A stretch of DNA of 64,000 nt. Origin: Cardiobacterium hominis (GTDB lineage Bacteria; Pseudomonadota; Gammaproteobacteria; Cardiobacteriales; Cardiobacteriaceae). Made by a program: the position numbers and the translations under genes. The DNA lies in the NCBI RefSeq assembly GCF_900637305.1, contig NZ_LR134365.1:985501-1049500 (forward strand), read 5' to 3'. Position 1 is the stretch's first letter. Each line of letters opens with the position of its first letter. A model generated the notes under the pieces. That model had not been told where the DNA came from. It worked only from the letters and a program-made list of their open reading frames with translations, and did no database searches. Positions 29,731 through 37,730 of the stretch are shown here, piece after piece.

Positions 29731-29733
29731 CGC

Positions 29734-30693
29734 ATGAACCCCGACTACCTCGAATTCGAACAACCCATCGCCGAACTGGAATACAAACTCGCCGAACTGC
29801 GCCAGTTCAGCAGCCAGACCGAAGTCGATCTCGGCGACGAAATCACCCGCCTGCAAAACAAGACCAAAACCCTGACCGAAAGCATCTTCGCCGGCCTCAA
29901 CGACTGGCAGATTGCCCAACTGGCGCGGCACCCGCAGCGCCCCTACACCCTGGACTACATCAAAGAAGCCTTCACCGACTACCGCGAACTACACGGCGAC
30001 CGCCACTACGGCGACGACCATGCCATCGTCGGCGGACTGGCGCGGCTGAACGGCCGCGCGGTGATGATTATCGGCCACGAAAAAGGCCGCGACACCAAAG
30101 AAAAAGTGCGGCGCAACTTCGGCATGCCGCGCCCCGAAGGCTATCGCAAGGCGCTGCGCCTGATGAAACTGGCGGAGCGCTTTAAACTACCGCTCATCAC
30201 CTTCATCGACACCCCCGGCGCCTATCCCGGCATTGGCGCCGAAGAACGCGGCCAGTCCGAAGCCATCGCGCGCAATCTCTACGAAATGGCAAAACTCAAC
30301 ATCCCGACCATCGCCGTCGTCATCGGCGAAGGCGGCAGTGGCGGCGCGCTCGCCATCGGCGTGGCCGACCGCGTGCTGATGCTGCAATACGGCATGTATT
30401 CCGTCATCTCGCCGGAAGGCTGCGCCTCCATCCTCTGGCACAGCGCGGAAAAAGCGGCGGAAGCGGCAGAAATCATGCAAGTCACCTCCGGCAAACTGGA
30501 AAAACTCGGCCTGATTGACGGCATCATCGCCGAACCCTTGGGCGGTGCGCATCGCAACAAAAGCGCCATGGCAGAAACCCTGCGCGCGACCCTCACCACA
30601 GAGCTCGCCGCGCTGGAAAAACTCGACAGCGCCACGCGCATGCAAAAGCGGATGGACAAAATCCGCGCCTACGGACAATTCGCAACCGCTTGA
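29734..30693 (+). CDS. accA: Acetyl-CoA carboxylase carboxyltransferase subunit alpha
   Basis: AccA with AccD transfers the carboxyl group from carboxybiotin to acetyl-CoA, committing carbon to fatty acid synthesis. 319 residues starting [13 protein letters not shown], with [10 protein letters not shown] near residue 89, [18 protein letters not shown] and [12 protein letters not shown]. Begins 3 bases after chpC; probably read through from the chp operon or an internal promoter. Confidence 0.97.
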   Translation: MNPDYLEFEQPIAELEYKLAELRQFSSQTEVDLGDEITRLQNKTKTLTESIFAGLNDWQIAQLARHPQRPYTLDYIKEAFTDYRELHGDRHYGDDHAIVGGLARLNGRAVMIIGHEKGRDTKEKVRRNFGMPRPEGYRKALRLMKLAERFKLPLITFIDTPGAYPGIGAEERGQSEAIARNLYEMAKLNIPTIAVVIGEGGSGGALAIGVADRVLMLQYGMYSVISPEGCASILWHSAEKAAEAAEIMQVTSGKLEKLGLIDGIIAEPLGGAHRNKSAMAETLRATLTTELAALEKLDSATRMQKRMDKIRAYGQFATA

Positions 30694-30707
30694 ATCGTCC
30701 TCCATCA

Positions 30708-30735
30708 CAAACACCCGCTCCGGCGGGTGTTTTCA
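30708..30735 (+). terminator. Terminator after accA
   Basis: AAACACCCGC/GCGGGTGTTT stem with TCCG loop, followed by T residues. Confidence 0.9.
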
Positions 30736-30847
30736 TAACGGCATGCAAAACGAAACGCCGCCCGCCTGACCCCACGGGGTGACGCATTCATTTCCGCATC
30801 CCGCCGCGCGACGGTAAAATCCGCGCTTTTCATGCAGGGAGAACACG

Positions 30848-32362
30848 ATGCACAAAAACGGAAAAACGCCGTGGGCGCTGCTGCTTGCCGCCTACATCAC
30901 CGTGTGGCTGTTGGCGTCGTGGCTGCGCTCGCCCTCGCTCGACAGCTACGGCGACATGGTCGAGAACTACGCCTGGGGGCAGACCTGGGAATGGGGCTCT
31001 TTCAAGCATCCACCGCTCTTTGCCTGGTTGGTGCGGCTGTGGTTCAGCGTCTTCCCGACGGAAGTGTGGGCGTATTTTCTGCTTTCTTATGTAAATGCCG
31101 CCGTCGGTGCGCTTGGCATCGTCGCCCTCGCTACGCTGTGGCTGCCGCCTTCCCATGATGTGCGCCGCGATAACGCCCGCCTGCTCGCGCTGCTGTTCGC
31201 GCTCGCTTCCCTGCCTTATGCCAACCTCGCCGCCAAGTTCAACGCCGATACCGTGCTGCTGTCGCTGTGGCCGTGGACGGCGTTTTGTTTTTTCCGCGCG
31301 GCGCGGCCGGGCGCGGCGCTCGGCTGGAGCGTGGCGCTCGGCGTGTTGGCGGCGGCGGCAATGCTCGGCAAGTATTTTTCCGGCGTGCTGCTGTTGAGCC
31401 TGTTCCTGATTTCCCTGCTGCGACCGTGGCGCAGTTGGTACGCCAGCCCGCACCCGTATGTGGCGCTGGCAGTTTTTGCCGCGCTGCTCGCGCCGCATGT
31501 GTATTGGGAATGGACGCTGGATTTTCCCTTCCGCCAGTATCTGTCCGGCAAGTTCGCCGGTGGCGACGGCGCGGCGCGCATGGCGACCTTCGCCCTTTCC
31601 GCTTTTTATTATTGGGCGCTGCCGTGGCTGCTTTTCGCCTGGCTGTGGCGGCGGTGGCAGCGGCATGCAACCGTGCTCGCGCCGGTTTTCCCGCACACGT
31701 CGCTCGTCGCGCTCACGCTGTTACCCGCGGCGATTACCCTCGCGCTGCATGTGCTGCTCGGCATTCATTTGACGACGCATTGGGCGATTCCGCTGTGGTT
31801 CGCGCTGCCCGCGCTGTTCACGCTGTGGCTGCTGCCGAAGCTGCCGGAAGCGCCGCTGTGGCCGCAGGCGCGCCGTGCGGTTTATGGGGTGGCGCTGCTG
31901 ATTCTTGTCGGCAGCGCGGGTTATGTGACCAGCACCGCGCTGCGCGGCAAGTCCAGCTATTATTATTCGCGGCAAGCGCTGGTGGCGGCGGTGGAGGCGG
32001 CGTTTGCCGAACGTTATCCCGGCGCGACGCTGCGCTGGGTCGGCGGTACCTGGGCGGAAAGTGCGTCGTTTGCCTTCTTTGCGCCGTCGCATCCGCGCGC
32101 CCTGCCCGGCGTGCCGGACGCCATGCCCGCGCTGGTCAATCCGCATCCGACGTGGGCGCGCGAACACGGCGCGATTTTCTGCACCGGCACGTATGGCACG
32201 GGAGATGATGCGGCTTGCGAAATGCAGGCGGAAGCGTGGCTAGCGGCACGCGGCGCGGCGGTGTTGCGGCAGGAAATAGTTTACCGCGCGCAGGGTTGGC
32301 GTTATCCGCGCCCGCAGGAGAAGCGGGCGGTGGTGTATTGGGTGGCGCCATTGAGGCAATAA
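30848..32362 (+). CDS. Glycosyltransferase family 39-type membrane protein
   Basis: 504-residue polytopic protein with about ten membrane helices and a soluble C-terminal tail. The early loop D-M-V-E-N-Y-A-W-G-Q-T-W-E-W-G-S-F-K-H-P-P-L matches the GT39/ArnT-PMT signature, in which an acidic residue in the first periplasmic loop is catalytic and H-P-P is conserved. Such enzymes move sugars from undecaprenyl phosphate to surface glycans, lipid A or proteins. Together with the GT2 gene and gtrA downstream it would form a GtrABC-like three-part modification system. AGGGAG precedes the ATG. Confidence 0.85.
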   Translation: MHKNGKTPWALLLAAYITVWLLASWLRSPSLDSYGDMVENYAWGQTWEWGSFKHPPLFAWLVRLWFSVFPTEVWAYFLLSYVNAAVGALGIVALATLWLPPSHDVRRDNARLLALLFALASLPYANLAAKFNADTVLLSLWPWTAFCFFRAARPGAALGWSVALGVLAAAAMLGKYFSGVLLLSLFLISLLRPWRSWYASPHPYVALAVFAALLAPHVYWEWTLDFPFRQYLSGKFAGGDGAARMATFALSAFYYWALPWLLFAWLWRRWQRHATVLAPVFPHTSLVALTLLPAAITLALHVLLGIHLTTHWAIPLWFALPALFTLWLLPKLPEAPLWPQARRAVYGVALLILVGSAGYVTSTALRGKSSYYYSRQALVAAVEAAFAERYPGATLRWVGGTWAESASFAFFAPSHPRALPGVPDAMPALVNPHPTWAREHGAIFCTGTYGTGDDAACEMQAEAWLAARGAAVLRQEIVYRAQGWRYPRPQEKRAVVYWVAPLRQ

Positions 32363-32382
32363 ATGTTGGAAAATTGAAGCCT

Positions 32383-32438
32383 TCCCCCCTCCCTCGCAGG
32401 GCGAAGCCCACAGCGGGGGAGGGTTGGGGAGGGGGTGA
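32383..32438. repeat. GC-rich repeat, copy 3 (left arm around DUF559 gene)
   Basis: CCCTCGCAGGGCGAAGCCC, then GCGGGGGAGGGTTGGGGAGGGGGT; inverted relative to copy 4. Confidence 0.85.
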
Positions 32439-32472
32439 CAATGCTGATTTTCCTCGTAGCGGTATCAAAACT

Positions 32473-32829
32473 ATGAGAACAACACGCGATCTAAAACTGC
32501 AAAACTTCGCGCGTGAACTGCGTAAAAGTATGACGGACGCTGAGCGCCGTTTGTGGCGCTATTTGCGTAGTGAACAGTTAAATGGCATCAGATTTCGTCG
32601 CCAGTACGTTATCGGCAACTACATTACTGATTTTGCCGCCCCTGAAATCAGGTTAATTGTCGAACTGGATGGCGGGCAACATGCCATCCAGCAAGCCTAT
32701 GACCAGCAAAGAAGCGCATTCTTACAAAGTCAGGGTTATCGAGTGTTACGCTTCTGGAATCATGATGTGTTGCAACAAACGGAAAGCGTGTTGGCGGAAA
32801 TCCGGCAATATTGTCAGCATTTCTCCTGA
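32473..32829 (+). CDS. DUF559 (Vsr-like) endonuclease-domain protein
   Basis: 118 residues: N-A-R-E-L-R-K-like helix, M-T-D-A-E-R-R-L-W-R-Y-L-R, F-R-R-Q-Y-V-I-G-N-Y-I-T-D-F-A, then L-I-V-E-L-D-G-G-Q-H and G-Y-R-V-L-R-F-W-N-H-D-V. The D...E-x-D-G-x-x-H pattern is that of DUF559, a small PD-(D/E)xK family related to Vsr mismatch endonucleases whose function is not established. Start chosen at the ATG at 32473; the frame extends upstream into the repeat (from 32215), but that part encodes repeat-derived Pro/Arg/Gly sequence. The only gene between two inverted GC-rich repeats. Confidence 0.88.
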   Translation: MRTTRDLKLQNFARELRKSMTDAERRLWRYLRSEQLNGIRFRRQYVIGNYITDFAAPEIRLIVELDGGQHAIQQAYDQQRSAFLQSQGYRVLRFWNHDVLQQTESVLAEIRQYCQHFS

Positions 32830-32843
32830 AAGCACGGTACGCT

Positions 32844-32893
32844 ACCCCCTCCCCAACCCTCCCCCGCTGCGGGCTTCGCCCTGCGAGGGAGGG
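32844..32893. repeat. GC-rich repeat, copy 4 (right arm around DUF559 gene)
   Basis: ACCCCCTCCCCAACCCTCCC followed by CGCTGCGGGCTTCGCCCTGCGAGGG, the reverse complement of copy 3 with about one difference. Confidence 0.85.
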
Positions 32894-32913
32894 AGAATAT
32901 TCAAGAACCAACC

Positions 32914-33882
32914 ATGAACACCCTCCCCCTCAGCCTCATTCTTCCTGTTTATAACGACGCCGCCGCGCTTGCCGCCTTCCTCCCCGAACTGACCGCTTGG
33001 CTCGCCAGCCAAGCGCGTGCGGAAATCATCGTCGTGGATGACGGCAGCCGCGACGACGTGCGTGCCGTCTGCACCGCCGCCGCACTGCCGGAGAACGTCG
33101 TGCTGCGCCTTTTGACGCTGTCGCGCAATTTCGGCAAGGAGGCGGCGTTAAGCGCCGGACTGCAAGCGGCGCGCGGCGAGGCGGTCGCCATGATGGATGC
33201 CGACGGCCAGCATCCGGTGGCGGTACTCGCCGAAATGCTTGCCCTGCACCGTCAGGGCGCGGACATGGTGGCGGCGGTGCAGGCGAAACGCGGCCACGAA
33301 AACCGCCTGCTCGGTTTCCTGAAGCGCGGTTTCTACCGCTTCATGCAGGACGGCAGCCGCTACGCGCTCACTCCGGATGCGGGCGATTTCCGCGTCATGG
33401 GGCGTAAAGTCGTCGCCGCACTCCTGGCGCTTCCGGAACGGCAGCGCTTCATGAAAGGGCTGTACGCCTGGGTCGGTTTCAAAACGGTTTACCTGCCGTT
33501 TCAGGCGGCACCGCGCCAGACCGGCGAAAGCAAGTTCAACTATCCGCGCCTGTTTGAGCTGGCCATTGTTGGCATCACCTCGTTTTCGCTGAAGCCGCTG
33601 CGCTGGATTTCCCGCACCGGCATCCTCGTCTCGCTCGCCTCGCTTTTTTACGGCATCTGGGTCGTGCTGGAAACGCTGTTTTTCGGCCGCGACGTGCCGG
33701 GCTGGACGACCGTCACCGCCGGCATCATGTTCTCTGCCGGGGTGCAACTCATCTGCCTTGGCATCATCGGCGAATACATCGGCCGCATCTTTGAAGAAGT
33801 GAAGCAGCGCCCGCTCTATCTCGTCGCGGATGAATGGCGCAGCGACACGGACGTAAACCACACCACACCACACGCGCCATGA
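32914..33882 (+). CDS. Family 2 glycosyltransferase, GtrB/DPM1-like
   Basis: 322 residues. An N-terminal GT-A domain has L-S-L-I-L-P-V-Y-N-D, I-I-V-V-D-D-G-S-R-D and M-M-D-A-D-G-Q-H-P, with Q-T-G-E-S-K-F-N-Y later. Two C-terminal membrane helices lie at ~236-258 and ~270-292. This is the polyprenyl-phosphate glucosyl/mannosyl-transferase (GtrB, ArnC) design: it makes the undecaprenyl-P-sugar that a flippase (GtrA, 34259) turns over and the GT39 enzyme (30848) uses. Overlaps the next gene by four bases. Confidence 0.9.
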   Translation: MNTLPLSLILPVYNDAAALAAFLPELTAWLASQARAEIIVVDDGSRDDVRAVCTAAALPENVVLRLLTLSRNFGKEAALSAGLQAARGEAVAMMDADGQHPVAVLAEMLALHRQGADMVAAVQAKRGHENRLLGFLKRGFYRFMQDGSRYALTPDAGDFRVMGRKVVAALLALPERQRFMKGLYAWVGFKTVYLPFQAAPRQTGESKFNYPRLFELAIVGITSFSLKPLRWISRTGILVSLASLFYGIWVVLETLFFGRDVPGWTTVTAGIMFSAGVQLICLGIIGEYIGRIFEEVKQRPLYLVADEWRSDTDVNHTTPHAP

Positions 33883-34262
33883 AAAAAACACTCCTGACCC
33901 TATTGCCCATTGCCATCCTCGCCACCGCCGCCATTGCCGCGAAAAACAGCCTGTTCCCCAAAGAAATCACCCCAGAAGAATGGCTGGACTTTAACATCGC
34001 CGTGCAAAACGAAAATAACGCCACCCAAATCCAGCTGACCGGACTGCTCGCCAACAGCGCGATGGGCGTTGCCGCCTCGGACATCCACATCGCGCCCGAC
34101 GGCGAAACCATAAACATCACCCTCTACCAGCGGCTGGCGAACCCCAAATACAGCGGCGCTTTGGATCGGGAAATCCGCGTGCAAGGCAGACCGAAACACA
34201 TCACCTACGGCAGCGCGCAAAAACCCATCTGGCAAGCGCCGCCAGAACCCGCACAACCATGA
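33879..34262 (+). CDS. Hypothetical exported protein in the glycosylation operon
   Basis: 127 residues, with a signal peptide or N-terminal anchor (M-K-K-T-L-L-T-L-L-P-I-A-I-L-A-T-A-A-I-A-A). The ~100-residue remainder is soluble (E-E-W-L-D-F-N-I-A-V-Q-N-E-N-N and I-T-L-Y-Q-R-L-A-N-P-K-Y). I do not recognise a family. ATGA overlaps with both the GT2 gene and gtrA argue that it works with them, perhaps as an accessory or acceptor-side factor. The alternative start at 33834 lies within the GT2 gene and is rejected. Confidence 0.75.
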   Translation: MKKTLLTLLPIAILATAAIAAKNSLFPKEITPEEWLDFNIAVQNENNATQIQLTGLLANSAMGVAASDIHIAPDGETINITLYQRLANPKYSGALDREIRVQGRPKHITYGSAQKPIWQAPPEPAQP

Positions 34263-34723
34263 GCGCCGCCCACAGCGCCAAACAAGGCGGCTACTTCCTC
34301 CTCGTCGGTGCGACCGCCGCCGCCGTACATTTCGCCGTGCTGGCGCTCGCCGTTGAAGGCGCGCACGTGCCGCCGCTGAGCGCCAACCTCATCGCCTTTG
34401 CCGTCGCCTTCTGCGTCAGCTTCGCCGGACACTACCGCCTCACCTTCCGGCACAGCGGCGCGCATTGGCGCGACAGCGTCCTGCGCTGGCTGGCCGTATC
34501 ACTCACCGGCTTTGCCGCCAACCAGGCGCTGTTCGCCCTCGGCCTCGCCTGGCTGGGCGCGGCGTACTACCTGCCGCTGTGGTTCGCCGTCACCCTTGCC
34601 GTCACCGCTTTCAGCTTCATCGCCGGCAAATACTGGGCATTTCACGCAAAACCCCCGCCCCTGCGCAGCGGGGGCGGGTTGGGGAGGGGGTGTGAAAACC
34701 CGCGCAGCGACGACACACCTTGA
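34259..34723 (+). CDS. GtrA-family membrane protein (putative polyprenyl-P-sugar flippase)
   Basis: 154 residues; four membrane helices in the first ~125 positions with the GtrA pattern F-L-L-V-G-A-T-A-A-A-V-H-F, N-L-I-A-F-A-V-A-F-C-V-S-F-A-G-H-Y and the final F-I-A-G-K-Y-W-A-F. GtrA proteins are thought to flip undecaprenyl-phosphate sugars across the inner membrane. The last ~25 residues (P-P-P-L-R-S-G-G-G-L-G-R-G-C-E-N) are encoded by GC-rich repeat copy 5. The native C-terminus therefore probably ended just after the fourth helix, and the tail is acquired. Confidence 0.88.
   Translation: MSAAHSAKQGGYFLLVGATAAAVHFAVLALAVEGAHVPPLSANLIAFAVAFCVSFAGHYRLTFRHSGAHWRDSVLRWLAVSLTGFAANQALFALGLAWLGAAYYLPLWFAVTLAVTAFSFIAGKYWAFHAKPPPLRSGGGLGRGCENPRSDDTP
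34651..34712. repeat. GC-rich repeat, copy 5 (3' end of gtrA)
   Basis: CCCCGCCCCTGCGCAGCGGG core, GTTGGGGAGGGGGTGTGAAA and CCCGCGCAGCGAC tail. It matches the downstream tail of copy 7 and forms the last ~25 codons of gtrA. Confidence 0.8.
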
Positions 34724-34779
34724 ATGGCAAACACGTCCTTGCCACCAATATCACATCACCCACCGACCCCGCCGCTTAC

Positions 34780-35565
34780 ATGAAAAAACTCACCCTCAAC
34801 ATCGACGACCTCGGCCTCTCGCCCGCCGTCAACGAAGCCGTCTGCCGCCTCGCCGAAGCGCGCCGCATCCAGTCCACCAGCCTGATGAGCCTCGGCGAAC
34901 TGCCGCACGAAACCCTCGCCCGCCTCCACGCCAGCGACTGCGACATCGGCCTGCACCTCGACCTCACCGGCTTTGCTGCGCGCCAATACCCCGCCGTGGG
35001 CGGCACGCTGAAACAAACCCTCGCCCGCGCCTGGCTGCGCCGCTTTGAGCCGACCGCATTGCGCGACCTCATCCGCCGCCAGTTTGACCGCTTTGAAGAC
35101 CTCACCGGCCACGCGCCCGCCTTCATCGACGGCCACCAGCACGTCCACCAATTCCCGCAAATCCGCGAAACCCTGCTACAAGAGGCCGCGGCGCGTTACC
35201 CCGCACGTCCCGCCCTGCGCAGCACCCGCCCCTTCGCGCGCGACCACAAATCCCGCCTCATTCACACCCTCGGCGGCCAGCACCTTGACCGCCACAGCGA
35301 CGGCTGGCGCAAAAACCCCTGCTTCGGAGGCGTTTACGACTTCAAACCCGACGCGGCAACACTCGCCGGCCACTGGCAACGCTGGCTCGCCGCCGCACCC
35401 GACGGCAGCGTCATCATGTGCCACCCCGCCGTGCCGGGCGACGACTGGCAGGACGACATCAAACCCGCGCGCGAAAACGAATGGCGCTACCTGACGAGCG
35501 ACGCCTTCGCCGCCCTCTGGCAAAACCACGCCTGCGAGACGCAACGCTGGGCAGAAATCCCCTAA
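34780..35565 (+). CDS. ChbG/HpnK (YdjC) family carbohydrate deacetylase
   Basis: 261 residues: L-T-L-N-I-D-D-L-G-L-S-P-A-V-N at the N-terminus (metal-binding Asp pair), D-I-G-L-H-L-D-L-T-G, F-I-D-G-H-Q-H-V-H-Q-F-P and C-terminal V-I-M-C-H-P-A-V-P-G. These are the motifs of the YdjC/ChbG fold, which removes acetyl groups from amino-sugars or hopanoid-linked sugars. ATG at 34780 chosen because the family starts there; the frame is open to 34720. Next to a GT39/GT2/GtrA set, a role in tailoring a surface or lipid-linked sugar is a fair inference. Confidence 0.87.
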   Translation: MKKLTLNIDDLGLSPAVNEAVCRLAEARRIQSTSLMSLGELPHETLARLHASDCDIGLHLDLTGFAARQYPAVGGTLKQTLARAWLRRFEPTALRDLIRRQFDRFEDLTGHAPAFIDGHQHVHQFPQIRETLLQEAAARYPARPALRSTRPFARDHKSRLIHTLGGQHLDRHSDGWRKNPCFGGVYDFKPDAATLAGHWQRWLAAAPDGSVIMCHPAVPGDDWQDDIKPARENEWRYLTSDAFAALWQNHACETQRWAEIP

Positions 35566-35581
35566 AAAAACCGGAGCCACC

Positions 35582-36373
35582 ATGACCCTCCCCGCCATCT
35601 TCCTCGGCCACGGCAGCCCGATGAACGCCATCGACCCCGCCAGCCGCTACAACCGCGCCTTCCTGCAAACCGCCGCCGCCATCGCCAAACCGCAAGCCAT
35701 CCTGATGGTTTCGGCGCACTGGATTGGCCGCGACCTGCGCATCATGAGCGGCGTGCATAACCCCATCCTCTACGACTTCCACGGCTTCCCCGCCGCACTC
35801 TATGAAGCCCAATACCCCGCGCCGGGGGCGCCGGAACTCGCTGCGCGCGTCGGCGAACTGCTGGCAGGATACGCGCTGCACGCCGACCCCGACCGCGGCC
35901 TGGACCACGGCGCTTGGGCGGTGTTGCGCCACTTCTATCCCGAAGCCGACGTACCGGTCGTCCAACTTGGCCTGAACGTCTTGCAGCCTGCCGCCTGGCA
36001 TTGGGCGCTCGCCGAAAAACTGCGCCCCTTGCGCGACGAAGGCGTGCTGATCATGGGCAGCGGCAACATCGTGCATAACCTGCGCGAGCTGGACTTCGCC
36101 CGCGTCGATGAACCCTTTGCCTACGACTGGGCGGAGGCTTTCCGCGACCGCATCAACCGCGCCATCCTCGCAGACGACCGCGACGCCCTTATCCACTACC
36201 TCGCGCTTGACGATGTCCGCCGCGCCGTACCCGCGCCGTTCGAACACTACCTGCCGCTGCTCTACGTCCTCGCCCAACGCGATTCCGGCGAGCCGGTGCG
36301 CCTTTTTAACGACGAAATCATCGGCGGCTCGCTCTCCATGACCGCAGTACAAGTCGGCGCGCGTTCTACATAA
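35582..36373 (+). CDS. ygiD: DODA-type extradiol aromatic ring-opening dioxygenase
   Basis: 263 residues in the class III extradiol (LigB-like) fold: P-A-I-F-L-G-H-G-S-P-M-N-A, I-L-M-V-S-A-H-W, G-L-D-H-G-A-W-A-V-L and G-S-G-N-I-V-H-N-L. The His ligands fall at the expected places. E. coli YgiD opens L-DOPA (4,5-DOPA dioxygenase); the true substrate here is unknown. Strong AAAACCGGAGCC site before the ATG. Last gene of the run before the decayed region. Confidence 0.9.
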   Translation: MTLPAIFLGHGSPMNAIDPASRYNRAFLQTAAAIAKPQAILMVSAHWIGRDLRIMSGVHNPILYDFHGFPAALYEAQYPAPGAPELAARVGELLAGYALHADPDRGLDHGAWAVLRHFYPEADVPVVQLGLNVLQPAAWHWALAEKLRPLRDEGVLIMGSGNIVHNLRELDFARVDEPFAYDWAEAFRDRINRAILADDRDALIHYLALDDVRRAVPAPFEHYLPLLYVLAQRDSGEPVRLFNDEIIGGSLSMTAVQVGARST

Positions 36374-36416
36374 CGTGCACCGTTTCTAATCCCGCAACGC
36401 CTTGCAATGCTTTGGC

Positions 36417-36632
36417 TTACGCCCGCTTCTCTGCCCGCCATTCGTTCGGCGTTTTGCCTGTTTGCCCGATAAAGAAACGGTGGAAAGAATTGGCTTCGTT
36501 AAAGTCGAGATAAAAGGCGATTTCGCCGTTTTCCATTGCGGTGTCGGCGAGCATTTGGCGGGCGACGGCAAGGCGGACGGCATCGAGCAGGGTTTGGTAG
36601 CTGGCGTCGTGTTCGCTGAGCCGCCGTTGCAG
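36417..36632 (-). pseudogene. C-terminal remnant of an AraC-family regulator
   Basis: On the reverse strand the frame L-Q-R-R-L-S-E-H-D-A-S-Y leads to V-A-R-Q-M-L-A-D-T and to F-N-E-A-N-S-F-H-R-F-F, then P-N-E-W-R before TAA. This is the second half of an AraC/XylS helix-turn-helix domain, including the S-F-H-R-F-F and T-P-x-E-x-R signatures. Nothing of the first HTH or effector domain is upstream; the sequence continues into Pro-rich junk. It abuts the broken alkene reductase gene, so a deletion removed the shared 5' ends of two divergent genes. Confidence 0.75.
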
Positions 36633-36689
36633 GGGCGGGGGCTGAATTTGAGGCGGCGGTTTTGGCAGGATTGCGCCCGTGGACGATAA

Positions 36690-37408
36690 TCCGATGCCCC
36701 AGCTGTGCCTTTCAGGTTGCCCGCCCAGACAGCGGATACCTGACCCCGCGTGAACTCACGCGCGCCGAAATCCGGCAAATCATTGCCGATTACGCCCAAG
36801 CGGCAAAAAATGCCATCAAAGCCGGATTCGATGGCGTCGAATTCCACGCCGCCAATGGCTACTTGCCGCAACAATTCCTCGCCGATTCCAGCAACCAGCG
36901 CAACGACGAATACGGCGGCAGCATCGAAAACAAGGCGCGCTTTACCCTGGAAGCGATGCAGGCCATTATTGCCGCCATTGGTGGCGACAAAGTCGGCATT
37001 AAAATCAGCCCGCTGCATCCCTATGCCGGCATTGCCTTTAATGATCCGGTCGCCACATACCATTACCTGATTGGCGCATTAAACAAACTGGATTTCTCTT
37101 TTGTGGAAATCATGAAACGCTCACCAATGTTTCCGCTCCTGCCGCATTACCCGCAAGCAGATGAACTCGAATTATTCGGCACAATGGTGGAAAAAACCCT
37201 CATCGCCGGTACGGGCTATACCGCCGAAAGCGGCGAAAAAGAACTGGAAAAAGGCATTGCCGATTTAATCGCCTTTGGTGCGCCATTCCTTGCCAATCCC
37301 GATTTGCCGCGACGATTCGCGCTCGGTGCCGAATTAAATGCACCCGATCACGCGAGCATGTTCGGCGGCGGCGCGCAGGGATATATTGATTATCCGTTTT
37401 TGCCGTGA
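36690..37408 (+). pseudogene. N-truncated, frameshifted Old Yellow Enzyme (alkene reductase, NemA-like)
   Basis: From ~36732 the frame reads Y-L-T-P-R-E-L-T-R-A-E-I-R-Q-I-I-A-D-Y-A-Q-A-A-K, then G-F-D-G-V-E-F-H-A-A-N-G-Y-L and N-D-E-Y-G-G-S-I-E-N-K-A-R-F, ending L-P-R-R-F-A-L-G-A-E-L-N-A-P-D. This is the C-terminal two-thirds of a flavin-dependent OYE family reductase. A short piece just upstream (A-P-A-V-P-F-R-L-P-A-Q-T-A-D) continues the homology in another frame. The gene thus lacks its N-terminal ~110 residues and has one frameshift. Divergent AraC remnant adjacent. Confidence 0.78.
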
Positions 37409-37420
37409 TTTGAATATAAA

Positions 37421-37447
37421 GAAAGGCTGCCGATGGCAGCCTTTTTG
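37421..37447 (+). terminator. Terminator after the OYE remnant
   Basis: GGCTGCC/GGCAGCC stem with GAT loop and a following T-run. Confidence 0.85.
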
Positions 37448-37506
37448 CTCATGTCTAGTGATACACATAAAGTCTCATACAAGGCGTGCTGCTGAAAACA
37501 ACGCCA

Positions 37507-37570
37507 TAGGGTGCGCCTCGGCGCACCGTCGCAGAATTCGTATCAATGGTGCGCCAAGGCGCACCCTATA
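37507..37570. repeat. Paired palindromes GGTGCGCC-NN-GGCGCACC
   Basis: Two palindromes, TAGGGTGCGCCTCGGCGCACC (37507) and GGTGCGCCAAGGCGCACCCTA (37548), in opposite orientation about 20 bases apart. This is a REPIN-like layout. It lies in the 37409-37730 interval, which otherwise holds only the terminator and the leader of the next gene. Confidence 0.75.
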
Positions 37571-37730
37571 CCCCCAGCAACGAAACACCGTATGCGGTTT
37601 TCGGAGGATGGTCGTACAACACTTCCTCTTGATGGATAGCGGCACAAAATCCCCGCACATTTCACCCTGCCTTCACACAGTGCCTGCCGCCGCGCGCGAT
37701 ACTGCGGCCTCCTGTTTTTCTGGAGGTTTT

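Larger units (their letters stand above)
32361..32910. mobile_element. Putative nuclease-bearing mobile element: DUF559 gene inside inverted GC-rich repeats
   Basis: Two copies of a ~50-base GC-rich block face each other: CCCTCCCTCGCAGGGCGAAG... at 32389-32436, and its reverse complement at 32844-32891. They differ at about one position. They enclose a single gene (32473-32829). Outside each block is a short A/T-richer edge (GTTGGAAAATTGAAG and, on the other strand, GTTGGTTCTTGAATATTC). These edges resemble the ends of the TA-flanked elements at 39.7 and 47.8 kb. It sits between two genes of one glycosylation operon, consistent with insertion. Exact ends are uncertain. Confidence 0.55.
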
